Assembly (NCBI GenBank): GCA_947478865.1
Contig: CANJXF010000046.1
Span: 1-33,225, forward strand
Direction: 5' to 3'
Source of the DNA: Verrucomicrobiales bacterium
Lineage (GTDB): Bacteria > Verrucomicrobiota > Verrucomicrobiia > Limisphaerales > CANJXF01
DNA length: 33,225 bases
Below, in pieces: positions 8,238 through 17,299 of the stretch. Below the pieces are notes generated by a model. It was not told the DNA's origin and did no database searches. It worked only from the letters and a program-made list of their open reading frames with translations. The translations under genes were made by a program, and so were the position numbers. The first letter of the stretch is position 1; every line of letters starts with the position of its first letter.

Positions 8238-9056
8238 ATGCCCGCCGACACCAAAACCGCCGACGCCTTTGCGAACTCCTGGAATAATCTGCCTTCAGGT
8301 TCAGTCTACACCCTCGCCCAATTTGAGGAATGGTTTGCCCCGCTCGCGCGCAACGACGCCGAGGGCCGTCAGGTGCTGGAGCTCGGCTGTGGCAATGGCA
8401 GCCTCCTGGTGCATATGGCGGCTTGGTTGCCGGCGCACCTCGAGGGAGTTGACTTGGGGGATTCGGTGCGTTCGGCACAGCGAAATCTTTCGACGCAGCC
8501 CAACAAAAACTGGGTGGTGACCCAGGGTGACCTGACGACGTTTCGCGGCCCCCAGCGCGATCTGGTGTACAGCATCGGGGTCTTGCATCATCTAAAAAGT
8601 CCTCGTGTCGGTTTTGAATCCGTCATTGCGAATACCAAGCCGGGCGGTCGCTTCCATTGCTGGGTCTACGCCCGGGAAGGAAATGCCGTCATCATATGGA
8701 TCGTCGATCCGATCCGAAAGCTGGTGTCCCACCTCCCTTGGTGGTGCATAAAATATCTCGTCGCGACTCCGCTCGTGGTGCCCTATTTTTTTTACGCGAA
8801 ATTTTTGCGCCGTTTTCGTAAGTTGACGTCGCTGCGGTCCTGGCCGCTCTTCGACTACAGCCAATGGATCGCCGACCGCGAGTTCGCGTTCTTTCGCCAC
8901 GTGGCGTTCGACCAACTCGTCACTCCGCAAACCGTCTATATCGATCGCGCGACGGTGGAACGCTGGTTGTCCGAACATGCGCGCGTGGTCGCGGGCTCGA
9001 CCTATATCGTTTTTCGCAACGGCAATTCATGGAAATTCGGCGGGATTGCTCAATGA
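8238..9056 (+). CDS. class I SAM-dependent methyltransferase
   Basis: The 272-residue protein carries motif I VLELGCGNGSLL at about 46-57, an acidic strand end (GVDLGD) and a motif IV/post-I region with YSIGVLHHL, all typical of the Methyltransf_11/25 type. A C-terminal extension of about 100 residues includes a hydrophobic segment (VPYFFYAKFL) and a Trp/Arg-rich part, which may contact membrane or lipid-linked substrate. The likely role is O- or N-methylation of a sugar or lipid-linked intermediate, inferred from the neighbours. It starts 6 bases after asnB, and its stop overlaps the start of the GT4 gene, so it belongs to the same transcription unit. Confidence 0.8.
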   Translation: MPADTKTADAFANSWNNLPSGSVYTLAQFEEWFAPLARNDAEGRQVLELGCGNGSLLVHMAAWLPAHLEGVDLGDSVRSAQRNLSTQPNKNWVVTQGDLTTFRGPQRDLVYSIGVLHHLKSPRVGFESVIANTKPGGRFHCWVYAREGNAVIIWIVDPIRKLVSHLPWWCIKYLVATPLVVPYFFYAKFLRRFRKLTSLRSWPLFDYSQWIADREFAFFRHVAFDQLVTPQTVYIDRATVERWLSEHARVVAGSTYIVFRNGNSWKFGGIAQ

Positions 9057-10210
9057 CGGTTCTGCTTTTGAACTACGAATATCCGCCCTTGGGCGGAGGC
9101 GCCGCGAACGCGACCCTGTTCATGGCCAAGGCGCTCGTTAAACTAGGCCACCGAGCCGTGGTCGTGACATCAGCGCTAGGTCGCGCCTCGGGCCGGACAG
9201 AGGAGAACAATATTGTCGTCTATCATCTTCGCACGGGTCGCGTTTTGCGGGATCGAAGTACGGTCTACGAGGTGGGTCGCTATCTCCTCGCCAGCCTCAT
9301 TCACGCTCCGGACATAGCCACTAAGGAAGGCTGCCAGGGCACGATTGCTTTTTTCACCCTGCCCTCCGCATGGCCCGCGCGAAAGCTCCTCAGGAAGCAC
9401 GGTCTACCGTATGTTATTTCGCTCGCTGGTGGTGACGTACCAGGCCACGTGCCGGAACTCGAACGATTGCATGCACTGACAAAACCTTGGCGTCGGGCGG
9501 CGCTGCGCGACGCCCGAGGAATCGTAGCGAACTCGGAGGGCTTAGCTGCGACTTGTCGTGTAGCCGATCCCTTCCCGGTGGCGATCATTCCCAACGGCGT
9601 GGACAACGACTTGTTTCATCCCGCGGAGGATCTAGATTCGCGGGAGCGCTCCGTGCTCAAATTGCTTTTTGTCGGTCGTGTGCATCGGGAGAAGAACCTC
9701 GGCGTGGTCTTCGAACAACTGGCGACTCTGCCGAAAGCCGCGCGGGAACGCTATCGATTGATGGTGGTGGGCGACGGCGCCCAACGATCCGAGCTCGTGG
9801 CTCGCGCCGAACAGCTCGGGCTCACCGCGCAAATCGATTGGCTCGGCTGGCAGGAAAAAGACGCGATGCCAGCACTCTACCGGCGGGCCGACGCCTTTGT
9901 GATTCCTTCTCTCTACGAGGGAATGTCCAACGCTGCCCTCGAGGCGATGGCGAGCGGGTTGCCGGTTTTTGCCAGCGATGTCCCCGGCAACCGGGCCGTG
10001 GTCACAGAGGACGAAACCGGCGCGCTTTTTCCCCTCGATCGACCTGAAAAGCTCGGAGCGGCTCTTGAGAAATTCGCCCTCGACCGCGAATGGGGCCGGA
10101 ACCTGGGAAAAGCGGCACGCCGGCGCACCGAATCCGATTTATCCTGGGAGAAAACCGCCCAGCAATACTTAGAATTCCTGCGGCCCATTTCCGTCCCCAA
10201 TACCGACTGA
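9053..10210 (+). CDS. GT4 family glycosyltransferase
   Basis: The 385-residue protein has the GT-B two-domain shape. The N-terminal domain begins VLLLNYEYPPLGGGAA (the glycine-rich loop of GT4 enzymes). The C-terminal domain has LLFVGRVHREKNL and the retaining-GT motif E-x7-E in YEGMSNAALEAMASGLPV (Glu289 and Glu297). It probably adds a sugar to the growing lipid-linked glycan in the cytosol using a nucleotide sugar. The start is the ATG overlapping the methyltransferase stop (ATGA); the frame is open further upstream but there it lies inside the methyltransferase gene. Donor and acceptor are unknown. Confidence 0.88.
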   Translation: MTVLLLNYEYPPLGGGAANATLFMAKALVKLGHRAVVVTSALGRASGRTEENNIVVYHLRTGRVLRDRSTVYEVGRYLLASLIHAPDIATKEGCQGTIAFFTLPSAWPARKLLRKHGLPYVISLAGGDVPGHVPELERLHALTKPWRRAALRDARGIVANSEGLAATCRVADPFPVAIIPNGVDNDLFHPAEDLDSRERSVLKLLFVGRVHREKNLGVVFEQLATLPKAARERYRLMVVGDGAQRSELVARAEQLGLTAQIDWLGWQEKDAMPALYRRADAFVIPSLYEGMSNAALEAMASGLPVFASDVPGNRAVVTEDETGALFPLDRPEKLGAALEKFALDREWGRNLGKAARRRTESDLSWEKTAQQYLEFLRPISVPNTD

Positions 10211-10324
10211 TAAAATGTTGCGTCCGTGGATTTCGAACCAGCCGGGCACTGGATTTCCCCTCGACGCGTGCTTCGCCGCCCGCCTTGCTGATCCTTCCTT
10301 TTTCTTAGCGCTTTCTGCCTTCTC

Positions 10325-11329
10325 ATGATTCTCGTCACTGGTGCTGCCGGCTTTATCGGCTTTCACGTCTGTCTCCATCTGCTGCGCCAAGGCCACTCCG
10401 TGCAGGGACTCGACAACGTTAGCGACTACTACGACGTGCGCTTGAAAAAGGCCCGACTTGAGCAGCTTCACGCCCATCCGGCTTTTGTTTTCCATCATGT
10501 CGATCTCGTTGACCAGGCCGCCGTCGCACAGGTTTTCTCAGAAAACCAGCCGTCGCACGTGATCCACCTGGCCGCCCAAGCGGGAGTTCGCTATTCGACG
10601 ATTAATCCGAGGGCTTACACTGACAGCAACATCACGGGGTTCCTGCATATCTTGGAATGCTGCCGCCATCACGGGGTTAAGCACCTGGTTTATGCCTCCT
10701 CCAGCTCAGTATATGGATTGAATACTTCGATGCCGTTCTCGGTGCACGATAATGTGGATCATCCGGTGAGCCTTTACGCCGCGACGAAGAAAGCGAACGA
10801 GCTGATGGCGCACAGCTACAGTCATCTCTATGCGCTTCCGACTACGGGGCTCCGTTTTTTCACCGTGTACGGGCCGTGGGGCCGGCCGGACATGGCGCTG
10901 TTTCTCTTCACCAAGGCAATTCTCGCGGGATCGCCGATCGATGTGTTCAACGCAGGGCGTATGAAACGGGACTTCACTTACATTGATGACATCGTAGAAG
11001 GAGTCATTCGCCTCATCGACCGCCCTCCGGCGCCCAGTTCCAACTGGCGCACGGATCGTCCTGACAGCGCGACCAGCCAAGCCCCCTATCGGCTCTACAA
11101 TATAGGCAATCATTCCCCTGTGGAGTTGCTGAGGTTCATCGAAATTCTCGAGACCTGCTTGGGTAAAAAAGCTGTCAGGCGAATGCTGCCTGCCCAAGCT
11201 GGAGACATGGTGGACACTGCAGCCGACGTTTCCGACCTGACCCGGGATATCGGATTCGAACCCAACACATCGATCGAAACGGGCGTCCGCCTTTTCGTGG
11301 AATGGTACCGGAACTATTATGGAGCCTGA
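10325..11329 (+). CDS. UDP-glucuronate 4-epimerase-like SDR
   Basis: This 334-residue extended SDR starts with TGAAGFIG (5-12, NAD-binding) and [12 protein letters not shown], and has the catalytic Tyr-x3-Lys at Y151/K155. [12 protein letters not shown] and the following region through [12 protein letters not shown] are the hallmark of UDP-glucuronate 4-epimerases of the CapI/LpsL type, which interconvert UDP-glucuronate and UDP-galacturonate. The length fits the family. A 114-base gap with no clear promoter separates it from the upstream GT4 gene, and its end overlaps the next gene by 11 bases. Together with the AsnB-type enzyme it suggests a uronic acid, perhaps amidated, in the polymer; the specificity call rests on motif recognition only. 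Confidence 0.82.
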   Translation: MILVTGAAGFIGFHVCLHLLRQGHSVQGLDNVSDYYDVRLKKARLEQLHAHPAFVFHHVDLVDQAAVAQVFSENQPSHVIHLAAQAGVRYSTINPRAYTDSNITGFLHILECCRHHGVKHLVYASSSSVYGLNTSMPFSVHDNVDHPVSLYAATKKANELMAHSYSHLYALPTTGLRFFTVYGPWGRPDMALFLFTKAILAGSPIDVFNAGRMKRDFTYIDDIVEGVIRLIDRPPAPSSNWRTDRPDSATSQAPYRLYNIGNHSPVELLRFIEILETCLGKKAVRRMLPAQAGDMVDTAADVSDLTRDIGFEPNTSIETGVRLFVEWYRNYYGA

Positions 11330-12746
11330 ATCCGCCGCTTCCAGCCAGACTCAACAGCACCTCGCCCAAGTGCGCGAGTTCTACAATTCTGCCCCGACCG
11401 ATCCAAACTGGGCAACACGAGGCTACAGAGAACTTCTGGCGCATTACTATAATCTTCTGATCCCAAGCAACGCCTCGGTCCTTGAGATTGGATGTGGGTG
11501 CGGTGAACTTCTGGCGCGAATTCGCGCCCGCCGAAAAGTCGGCATCGATCTTTCCGAGACGCAAATTGCCGCCGCTCGAGTTCGGGCGCCCGACGCCGAA
11601 TTTCTCGTCCAAGTCGGTGAATTTCTCGATCTCGACGAACGGTTCGACTGCATCGTCATCTCCGATACGCTCAATCTCGCCGCCGATGTGCAGCTGCTTT
11701 TCGAACGGCTGCACCGTGTCTCTCATCCGGCGACGCGCCTTCTCCTAAACTTTCATTCCGCCCTCTGGCGTCCGGTTTTCACGCTGGCCCGATGGATCGG
11801 GATTAAGTCTCCCGAACCGCAAAGCAGCTGGCTCGCGACCTCTGACGTCCGAAACCTTCTCGAACTAGCGAACTGGAGCCCGCTCACTTTTCAGGCGCGC
11901 CTCGTGATCCCGTTTTCCTGCGGCGGTCTCGAACGCCTCGTGAACCGGTGGCTGGCTCCAGTCGTGAACTGGCTTTGCCTGACCGTTTTTTGCGTCGCCC
12001 GGCCAATCCCCCCCCGCAAGCCCAGACCGCTCACGGTCTCAATCGTCATCCCCGCGCGCAATGAAGCGGGCAACATTGAAGCCGCCGTGCGCCGCACTCC
12101 GCAAATGGGAGCCGGTATCGAACTTATTTTTGTCGAGGGGCACTCGCGCGACAATACCTGGGCGGAAATCCAGCGGATCGAGAGAGAGAACCCCTCCCTC
12201 AAGATCAAAATTATGCAACAGACCGGCCGCGGCAAAGGCGACGCTGTCCGCCTGGGTTTCAAGGCCGCAACCGGGGACGTGCTAATGATCCTCGACGCCG
12301 ATCTGACTATGCCGCCCGAAGAATTGCCGAAATTCTACGAGATCATCGCCAGCGGCCGGGCCGAATTCGCGAACGGCTGCCGCCTCGTTTATCCCATGGA
12401 CGAAAAAGCGATGCAGTTTTTGAATCTGTGTGCGAACAAGACATTCGGCCTGATCTTTACCTGGCTTCTGGGCCAGCCCGTCAAGGACACCCTCTGTGGC
12501 ACCAAAGTATTGAGTCGCGCGCACTATCTCCAAATCGCGGAAAACCGTTCCTACTTCGGTGATTTCGACCCTTTCGGTGACTTCGACCTCCTTTTCGGCG
12601 CCGCCAAGTTGAATCTAAAAATCGCCGATGTTCCGATCCGATATCGCGAGCGAACTTACGGCACCACGAATATCCAACGCTGGAAACACGGTTGGCTTCT
12701 CCTGCGCATGGTGATGTTTGCCGCCCGCAAATTGAAGTTCATCTGA
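11319..12746 (+). CDS. methyltransferase-GT2 fusion protein
   Basis: The 475-residue product is a two-domain protein. Residues about 1-230 form a class I SAM methyltransferase with an intact motif I ([10 protein letters not shown] at 54-63) and DLSE as motif post-I. From about 239 a GT2 domain follows ([16 protein letters not shown], then DADL with Asp326 and Asp328), ending with a conserved block [10 protein letters not shown], a pair of GDFD repeats and RERTYGTT. The GT2 part resembles DPM1-like enzymes. A second protein of the same architecture is encoded at 31002-32465 on the minus strand. The first ATG, overlapping the epimerase gene by 11 bases, gives the complete methyltransferase fold. 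The fusion suggests that methylation and glycosyl transfer act on the same intermediate, but this is inferred. Confidence 0.82.
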   Translation: MEPESAASSQTQQHLAQVREFYNSAPTDPNWATRGYRELLAHYYNLLIPSNASVLEIGCGCGELLARIRARRKVGIDLSETQIAAARVRAPDAEFLVQVGEFLDLDERFDCIVISDTLNLAADVQLLFERLHRVSHPATRLLLNFHSALWRPVFTLARWIGIKSPEPQSSWLATSDVRNLLELANWSPLTFQARLVIPFSCGGLERLVNRWLAPVVNWLCLTVFCVARPIPPRKPRPLTVSIVIPARNEAGNIEAAVRRTPQMGAGIELIFVEGHSRDNTWAEIQRIERENPSLKIKIMQQTGRGKGDAVRLGFKAATGDVLMILDADLTMPPEELPKFYEIIASGRAEFANGCRLVYPMDEKAMQFLNLCANKTFGLIFTWLLGQPVKDTLCGTKVLSRAHYLQIAENRSYFGDFDPFGDFDLLFGAAKLNLKIADVPIRYRERTYGTTNIQRWKHGWLLLRMVMFAARKLKFI

Positions 12747-12780
12747 GCCGGCAATTTTCCAAGCGCTCGATCTTGTTGTC

Positions 12781-14523
12781 ATGACTACATCCCTCGCAAA
12801 TTCCCAACCGCTCGCCAACGCTGGAGACTGGAAGCGCCTGGCCGGGGTCGGATCGCTCGGCTTTGTCTTGCTTTTGGGACGCTTCAACTGGGGCTCCAAC
12901 CTGAAGCTAGCCGTCCAAGGCTACACGATGTCGGGCTTCATGTTTTTACTGCTCCTGATCGGAAGTTTTGCGTACGTCTGCGCGCTGGGCGAGTGCAACC
13001 GAATTTTTTGGCGGTGGCTGACCGTCGCTGCTGTCCTGCTCAATTTTCCTCTCCATTGGACGTTCCTCCACAGGTTTTACTATACAGACCGCTTTCCCCA
13101 ATTTTACGCCCGCCAACCTCATTTCATTTCTGAGTGGATCGGCGCGTCTCCCCCATGGACGCTGACGGACTCATTTTTCTGCATACTGCTCGGCAGCGGC
13201 ATCGCGATCTTTGCCCTCTGGAGTTGGACGCAAAGACGCAAGCGTCCTTCTTGGAGGATCAAAACAAGCGGCACGATTTTTGGGCTCTTCGTATTGATTC
13301 TAGCGCAAGTCTGGCTTCATAATTCTGGGCGCTCGCCGTACTCCTACGTCCCTCACTTCGAGCAGCCAGCCGACGCCGACTATACCTCGACCCTGTCGCT
13401 GCTTCCGAACGATCACGGTCTGGCCAATGCCGACGTCAATTACTATACTCGCCTTGAGGAATTCTTCCTAGGCACCCGAGTGGATACTCCCACTCTTTTC
13501 GTCCGACGGGCCTTTACATTCTATCTCTCGGGAAACCTCAGCTATTTCATCGGACCTTTTTTTAGTTTCCTCATCATCAACACGCTGTTGTGGACCGCAG
13601 CGGTCGTCGCCTTTTATCACCTCGCTCGCCGACTTGCGGATTCGCGGCTGGCACTTTACGCGGCCCTGTTCATGGCCGGAAGCCCTGGTTTCATCATGTT
13701 TGCGGCCCAGCCGATGAGTTACTTTTCCGGCTACGCAGCGGTCATCTTCATGCTCTATGGACTCGAGCGGATGCTGTCCGCAGATTCCGCCAAGCCGGGC
13801 CTGACCGTCGCCGCGATGGGCTGCATTCTGGCAACCGCCATGCTGACCACCGACCTCTTCGTCTGGCTTCCGGCGGTGGTTCTCTTCGCGGTGGCCCTAC
13901 GCCGATCATGGCAGCGCACGGCGCTCTCGTGCATCTTGGCGCTGGGCATATACGGGGCCTATTTGGGACTGGTCTTCGGGCTTCTTGCGCTGCCCAAGGA
14001 CGATTTAAACAGCAAGCAACTTAATGAAGCCGTGGCGGGTGCGCTCCAGCTGCTGCGGACTGCGCCAAGCCACCAACTTTATCTTTTGTTCACGGACGGA
14101 CTGGGGATTTTCATCAAGCAACTCGCGCACGTCTTCTTTATAATCCCGGTGGCGCTGGCCTGCCTAGGATTGTTCCTAGCGGAAATAAATCCGAAGGCGC
14201 GACGAGTCGCGGCGGTTTGTCTACTTCCCGCGTTTGGCACTTTTTTTGTCATGCATTTGGGCCAGTCGTACCTCGGCACGTTGCCCCGCTTCAACTTCAT
14301 GTCGTATCCGGGAATCTATCTGTTGGCGGGCGGCTTTCTGGCATGGGGCGAAACGCTCGGCACCAGAGAAGGTAGGGGGGGGGGGGGGGTTAGGCCCGCA
14401 CGAATCGTATGCATTGGAATCGCGGCGGGATGCCTTGTGATCAGCAACCTCGACGCTTTCGGCATATTTCAAAGCCCTTACTATTACTTCTATTACTCCA
14501 ACGGCGGTTTTTTTCCAAAATAG
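12781..14523 (+). CDS. polytopic membrane protein, GT-C-like, with G15 tract
   Basis: The 580-residue protein has roughly a dozen hydrophobic helices from about residue 18 to the end and loops rich in aromatic residues, such as HRFYYTDRFPQFYARQ near 100. A long non-membrane loop at about 190-245 contains several acidic and aromatic residues. The overall pattern resembles integral membrane glycosyltransferases of the GT-C fold (GT39/ArnT/PMT style), which use polyprenyl-phosphate sugars, but I see no decisive motif and would accept 'unknown membrane protein'. Residues 532-537 are encoded by a run of 15 G and form a glycine stretch just before the last membrane helix (about 541-562). The gene begins 34 bases after the fusion-protein gene. 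Confidence 0.7.
   Translation: MTTSLANSQPLANAGDWKRLAGVGSLGFVLLLGRFNWGSNLKLAVQGYTMSGFMFLLLLIGSFAYVCALGECNRIFWRWLTVAAVLLNFPLHWTFLHRFYYTDRFPQFYARQPHFISEWIGASPPWTLTDSFFCILLGSGIAIFALWSWTQRRKRPSWRIKTSGTIFGLFVLILAQVWLHNSGRSPYSYVPHFEQPADADYTSTLSLLPNDHGLANADVNYYTRLEEFFLGTRVDTPTLFVRRAFTFYLSGNLSYFIGPFFSFLIINTLLWTAAVVAFYHLARRLADSRLALYAALFMAGSPGFIMFAAQPMSYFSGYAAVIFMLYGLERMLSADSAKPGLTVAAMGCILATAMLTTDLFVWLPAVVLFAVALRRSWQRTALSCILALGIYGAYLGLVFGLLALPKDDLNSKQLNEAVAGALQLLRTAPSHQLYLLFTDGLGIFIKQLAHVFFIIPVALACLGLFLAEINPKARRVAAVCLLPAFGTFFVMHLGQSYLGTLPRFNFMSYPGIYLLAGGFLAWGETLGTREGRGGGGVRPARIVCIGIAAGCLVISNLDAFGIFQSPYYYFYYSNGGFFPK
14375..14389 (+). repeat. homopolymer of 15 G inside a membrane-protein gene
   Basis: Fifteen consecutive G encode part of Arg, four Gly and the first base of Val. 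The gene is in frame with exactly 15. Loss of one G would lead to TGA at 14438-14440 and gain of one to TAG at 14391-14393. Either change removes the last predicted membrane helix and the tail of the protein encoded at 12781-14523. Confidence 0.9.
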
Positions 14524-14574
14524 CGCGAACTGAAACCTCGCATTTCATCTTACCTTCTCTTTTTTGGACAATCC

Positions 14575-16236
14575 ATGCGCCTATCCGTCTCAGGTCAGAT
14601 CCTTGCACCTTTGGTTTACGGAATTGCCGCGATTGCCTTGGGGCTTTCCTTTTTTTCCGCTTGGCAAATCCGGGCGGCGCTGCCGAATGAGCCCCTGAGC
14701 TGGCCGGATTCCCTCTCTTATCTTTCTCCGGGGATTGTTTATGAATCGACGGGCATTTGGGTCGCGAGCGTTCGCCAGTTTCTCTATCCACTCTTCCTCT
14801 ACGCCATTGCTCACCTGAGCGGAAAGTCTTCGACCATCGCCTCCGTGCAGCATTGGGCGGCCCTGTTGAGCGGTTTGGTGCTGCTGGTTGCCTGGCTCGT
14901 TTTGTTGAATCCCATCCGCCCGTTCCGCCTGCTGCATGCAGTATGCAGCGCGCTGGGTGTGGTACTAGTGTGCGTGATGTGGCATTCACCTGTGCTGCTG
15001 CTCTATGAATGCTATATCATGCCAGAAATTTTCTTCTTGGTGGGGTCGTCGGTCGAACTTTTACTGATCGCACTTCTGGCTTGGGAACTTGCCCGCCCCG
15101 TGATCAGGCCACTTCCGTACGGCATTGTCCTTGCCGCTTTGATCATCTTGAGTGTTGGCCTGTACTATATCATGCCTCGTTGGGGGCTTTCGGCAACGAT
15201 CATGCCGGCAGTGGCCCTCCTCGCCTCCTGGTTCCGCCGCTACCCACTCAAAACCATCCTGGTTCCGGCGGCGCTTGGGTGCATGGTCGCCTTCGTCCTG
15301 TTTCCCCTTCCGGAAGCATTACTTAGAAAACATGCCACTCCGAATTCTCCCTATTTCATGCAGATGCATTTGTTCGCCATCCATGCGAATATCATCAGCC
15401 GCGAACTGCAGCTGGAAGGGTCGAATCCGGCCTCCCATTTTGACCCTGTCTTGTTGCGGCGCTGTGACGAAGCGATTCAACGCGAGCTGCAGCGTAGCAG
15501 GGCGAATCCCACGAGCAACTTTCCCTGGCCGACCCTGGGCTTCAGGCCCGATATGCTGATTTACGAGGACGACTCGGTTATCAGCATTGTCGCGAAGTAC
15601 TACACGGGAGACGGCGTGGCCGCAGCGCGTTTCTTCACGCATTTCTATCAAGCTGCCTGGCTGCATCAACCGTATGCCATGCTCTCCAAAGTTTCCAACG
15701 AACTGAGGACCTCCTATTACTCCAGCCCTAGCCGAGGTTTTGCTCTCAGCCGCTATGAATACCCGCTACTGCAATTCGTCCAGGAAAGCCTGACGGTTGC
15801 CCGCGAACCGGGACGCGCCTCCATGCTCCAGCAATCTGTCGTGTGGAAAAACTACGACAAGCACCTGGCCGAAATTAGCAGCGGCGGACGAATGGAGCAC
15901 ACGCCGGCAGGTTTATTTATCGAGCGGGGATTTGGGCTTTTTTTCCTGCCTTTGGTCTTGCTAGTCCTGGTGCTGACCGCCGTCGCGACATTCATTCAAC
16001 GTCGCTCCGCCGAACCCGCTCCCGAATTGCTCGTATGCCTCGTTACGGTCTGCTGGCTGCTACCGGCCGCGGGGAGCAATCTCACGGTCTCCATCATTCA
16101 TTCCATCTGGCACCAACGCTACTTGGAAACGAATTTTGTGCTTTCGTTAACCAATGGTTTTGCACTCGTCGCCGCGGCGCTGGTCTGTGCGACGATTTGG
16201 ATCGGCCGCCTGACTTCCAAAAAGACAGCGACCTGA
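14575..16236 (+). CDS. polytopic membrane protein, possible GT-C glycosyltransferase
   Basis: The 553-residue product has an N-terminal membrane helix (about 10-32) and then a first outside loop with PDSLSYLSPGIVYES, in the position where GT-C enzymes carry their acidic catalytic residue. About ten further helices follow up to about residue 255. A long soluble loop (about 260-440) rich in Arg, Glu and Tyr is followed by three more helices. This arrangement is seen in hypothetical membrane proteins of O-antigen loci. I do not recognise a named family. It begins 51 bases after the previous membrane-protein gene, and no promoter or terminator is visible between them, so co-transcription is likely. 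Transfer of a polyprenyl-linked sugar or assembly of the polymer is possible but unproven. Confidence 0.7.
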   Translation: MRLSVSGQILAPLVYGIAAIALGLSFFSAWQIRAALPNEPLSWPDSLSYLSPGIVYESTGIWVASVRQFLYPLFLYAIAHLSGKSSTIASVQHWAALLSGLVLLVAWLVLLNPIRPFRLLHAVCSALGVVLVCVMWHSPVLLLYECYIMPEIFFLVGSSVELLLIALLAWELARPVIRPLPYGIVLAALIILSVGLYYIMPRWGLSATIMPAVALLASWFRRYPLKTILVPAALGCMVAFVLFPLPEALLRKHATPNSPYFMQMHLFAIHANIISRELQLEGSNPASHFDPVLLRRCDEAIQRELQRSRANPTSNFPWPTLGFRPDMLIYEDDSVISIVAKYYTGDGVAAARFFTHFYQAAWLHQPYAMLSKVSNELRTSYYSSPSRGFALSRYEYPLLQFVQESLTVAREPGRASMLQQSVVWKNYDKHLAEISSGGRMEHTPAGLFIERGFGLFFLPLVLLVLVLTAVATFIQRRSAEPAPELLVCLVTVCWLLPAAGSNLTVSIIHSIWHQRYLETNFVLSLTNGFALVAAALVCATIWIGRLTSKKTAT

Positions 16237-16318
16237 ACGTTCGCCCGTGCTCTCCGAGAAGAATGTCAACTCCTTGGCGACGACACCCACAACCAAACCG
16301 CCTCCGGCCGCTTTATCG

Positions 16319-17299
16319 ATGAAGCCAAAGCACCTCGCGCTCATCGCATTCAAACTTCTGCTCTCGGTTTTCTTGATGTGGCTGGTGCTTCGGCACATTG
16401 ATTTTTCATCGGTCGTTGAGCGCCTGCATCGTGTCCATCTTGTTTATCTAGCCGTTGGCTTCGGTCTTACTTTCACGGTTATTGCCGTCTCCGCGCGACG
16501 TTGGGAGAAATTGGCCCGAGGATTGATCCCGTTCGGGCCCGCCTTACGGTACACGTGGATCGGTTTGTTCTACGGCGCTTTGTTGCCGGGTGGCATTTCG
16601 GGCGATGTGGTGAAAGGCGCGGCCCTGGCGCTCAAAGATCGTTCAACCCGCGTCGCCTTGCTTCCCGGCTCAATCCTGATGGATCGCATCGTCGGGTTCG
16701 CCGCCCTTTTGATCTTTTTCACCTTGGGAGCGGCGTGGTATGCCCTCTCTCCGGGACTTGAATCTAAACTCCGCAGCGCGGCCTGGATCGGTGTCGCCGG
16801 AGGCGCGACCGCGCTTATCGCGGCCGGGGCGCTGCTGTCAGCAACGGTCCAGGTGCGCCTGCGAAAGCTCGCGGAATTTTGGCCGCAACGACTCGGAAGA
16901 AATTCATTGCTCCAACTTGGCACGACTCTTTCCGATTATTCGCGGGAACCGCAACTCCTCCTCTACACCTTTTCCCTGAGTTTATTCGCGCACGCGCTGA
17001 ACGTCGTGCTCTTCCTCTGTTTTTTCTCCGCCCTTGATGTCTCCGTCGGGCCTTTTGATGCTATGTTCATGTATTCCGGGCTTTCCGTGCTGGTGATGGT
17101 GCCCATCAGCATTTCCGCGATTGGCGTGCGAGACTGGTTTGCGCTGCTTTATTTCCAGCACCTTCACCTCCCGGCGGAAGCCGGTGTGGCATTCTCTTGG
17201 CTCAGCCTACTGTTCGGGCTGCTTGTGGCCGCGGTGGGCGGACTGATCCAAGGCTACGAGTTTTTCCTGAAATCACGCTCGTCTGTAATTGTGCCATGA
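16319..17299 (+). CDS. LPG-synthase-TM/flippase-like integral membrane protein
   Basis: The 326-residue protein has about eight membrane helices and the features of the lysylphosphatidylglycerol synthase transmembrane family (PF03706, also called UPF0104, AglD-like). These are an N-terminal helix ending LRHIDFSS, then ARRWEKLARG, and the conserved GALLPGGISGDVVKG block, followed by DRIVGFAAL. Members without the synthase domain are commonly found in polysaccharide and glycolipid loci and are thought to act as lipid carriers or flippases, though this is not settled. I chose ATG 16319 because the first helix starts directly after it. A GTG at 16247 would add 24 Thr/Pro-rich residues. Neither has a clear ribosome binding site. 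The stop overlaps the next ATG. Confidence 0.8.
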   Translation: MKPKHLALIAFKLLLSVFLMWLVLRHIDFSSVVERLHRVHLVYLAVGFGLTFTVIAVSARRWEKLARGLIPFGPALRYTWIGLFYGALLPGGISGDVVKGAALALKDRSTRVALLPGSILMDRIVGFAALLIFFTLGAAWYALSPGLESKLRSAAWIGVAGGATALIAAGALLSATVQVRLRKLAEFWPQRLGRNSLLQLGTTLSDYSREPQLLLYTFSLSLFAHALNVVLFLCFFSALDVSVGPFDAMFMYSGLSVLVMVPISISAIGVRDWFALLYFQHLHLPAEAGVAFSWLSLLFGLLVAAVGGLIQGYEFFLKSRSSVIVP

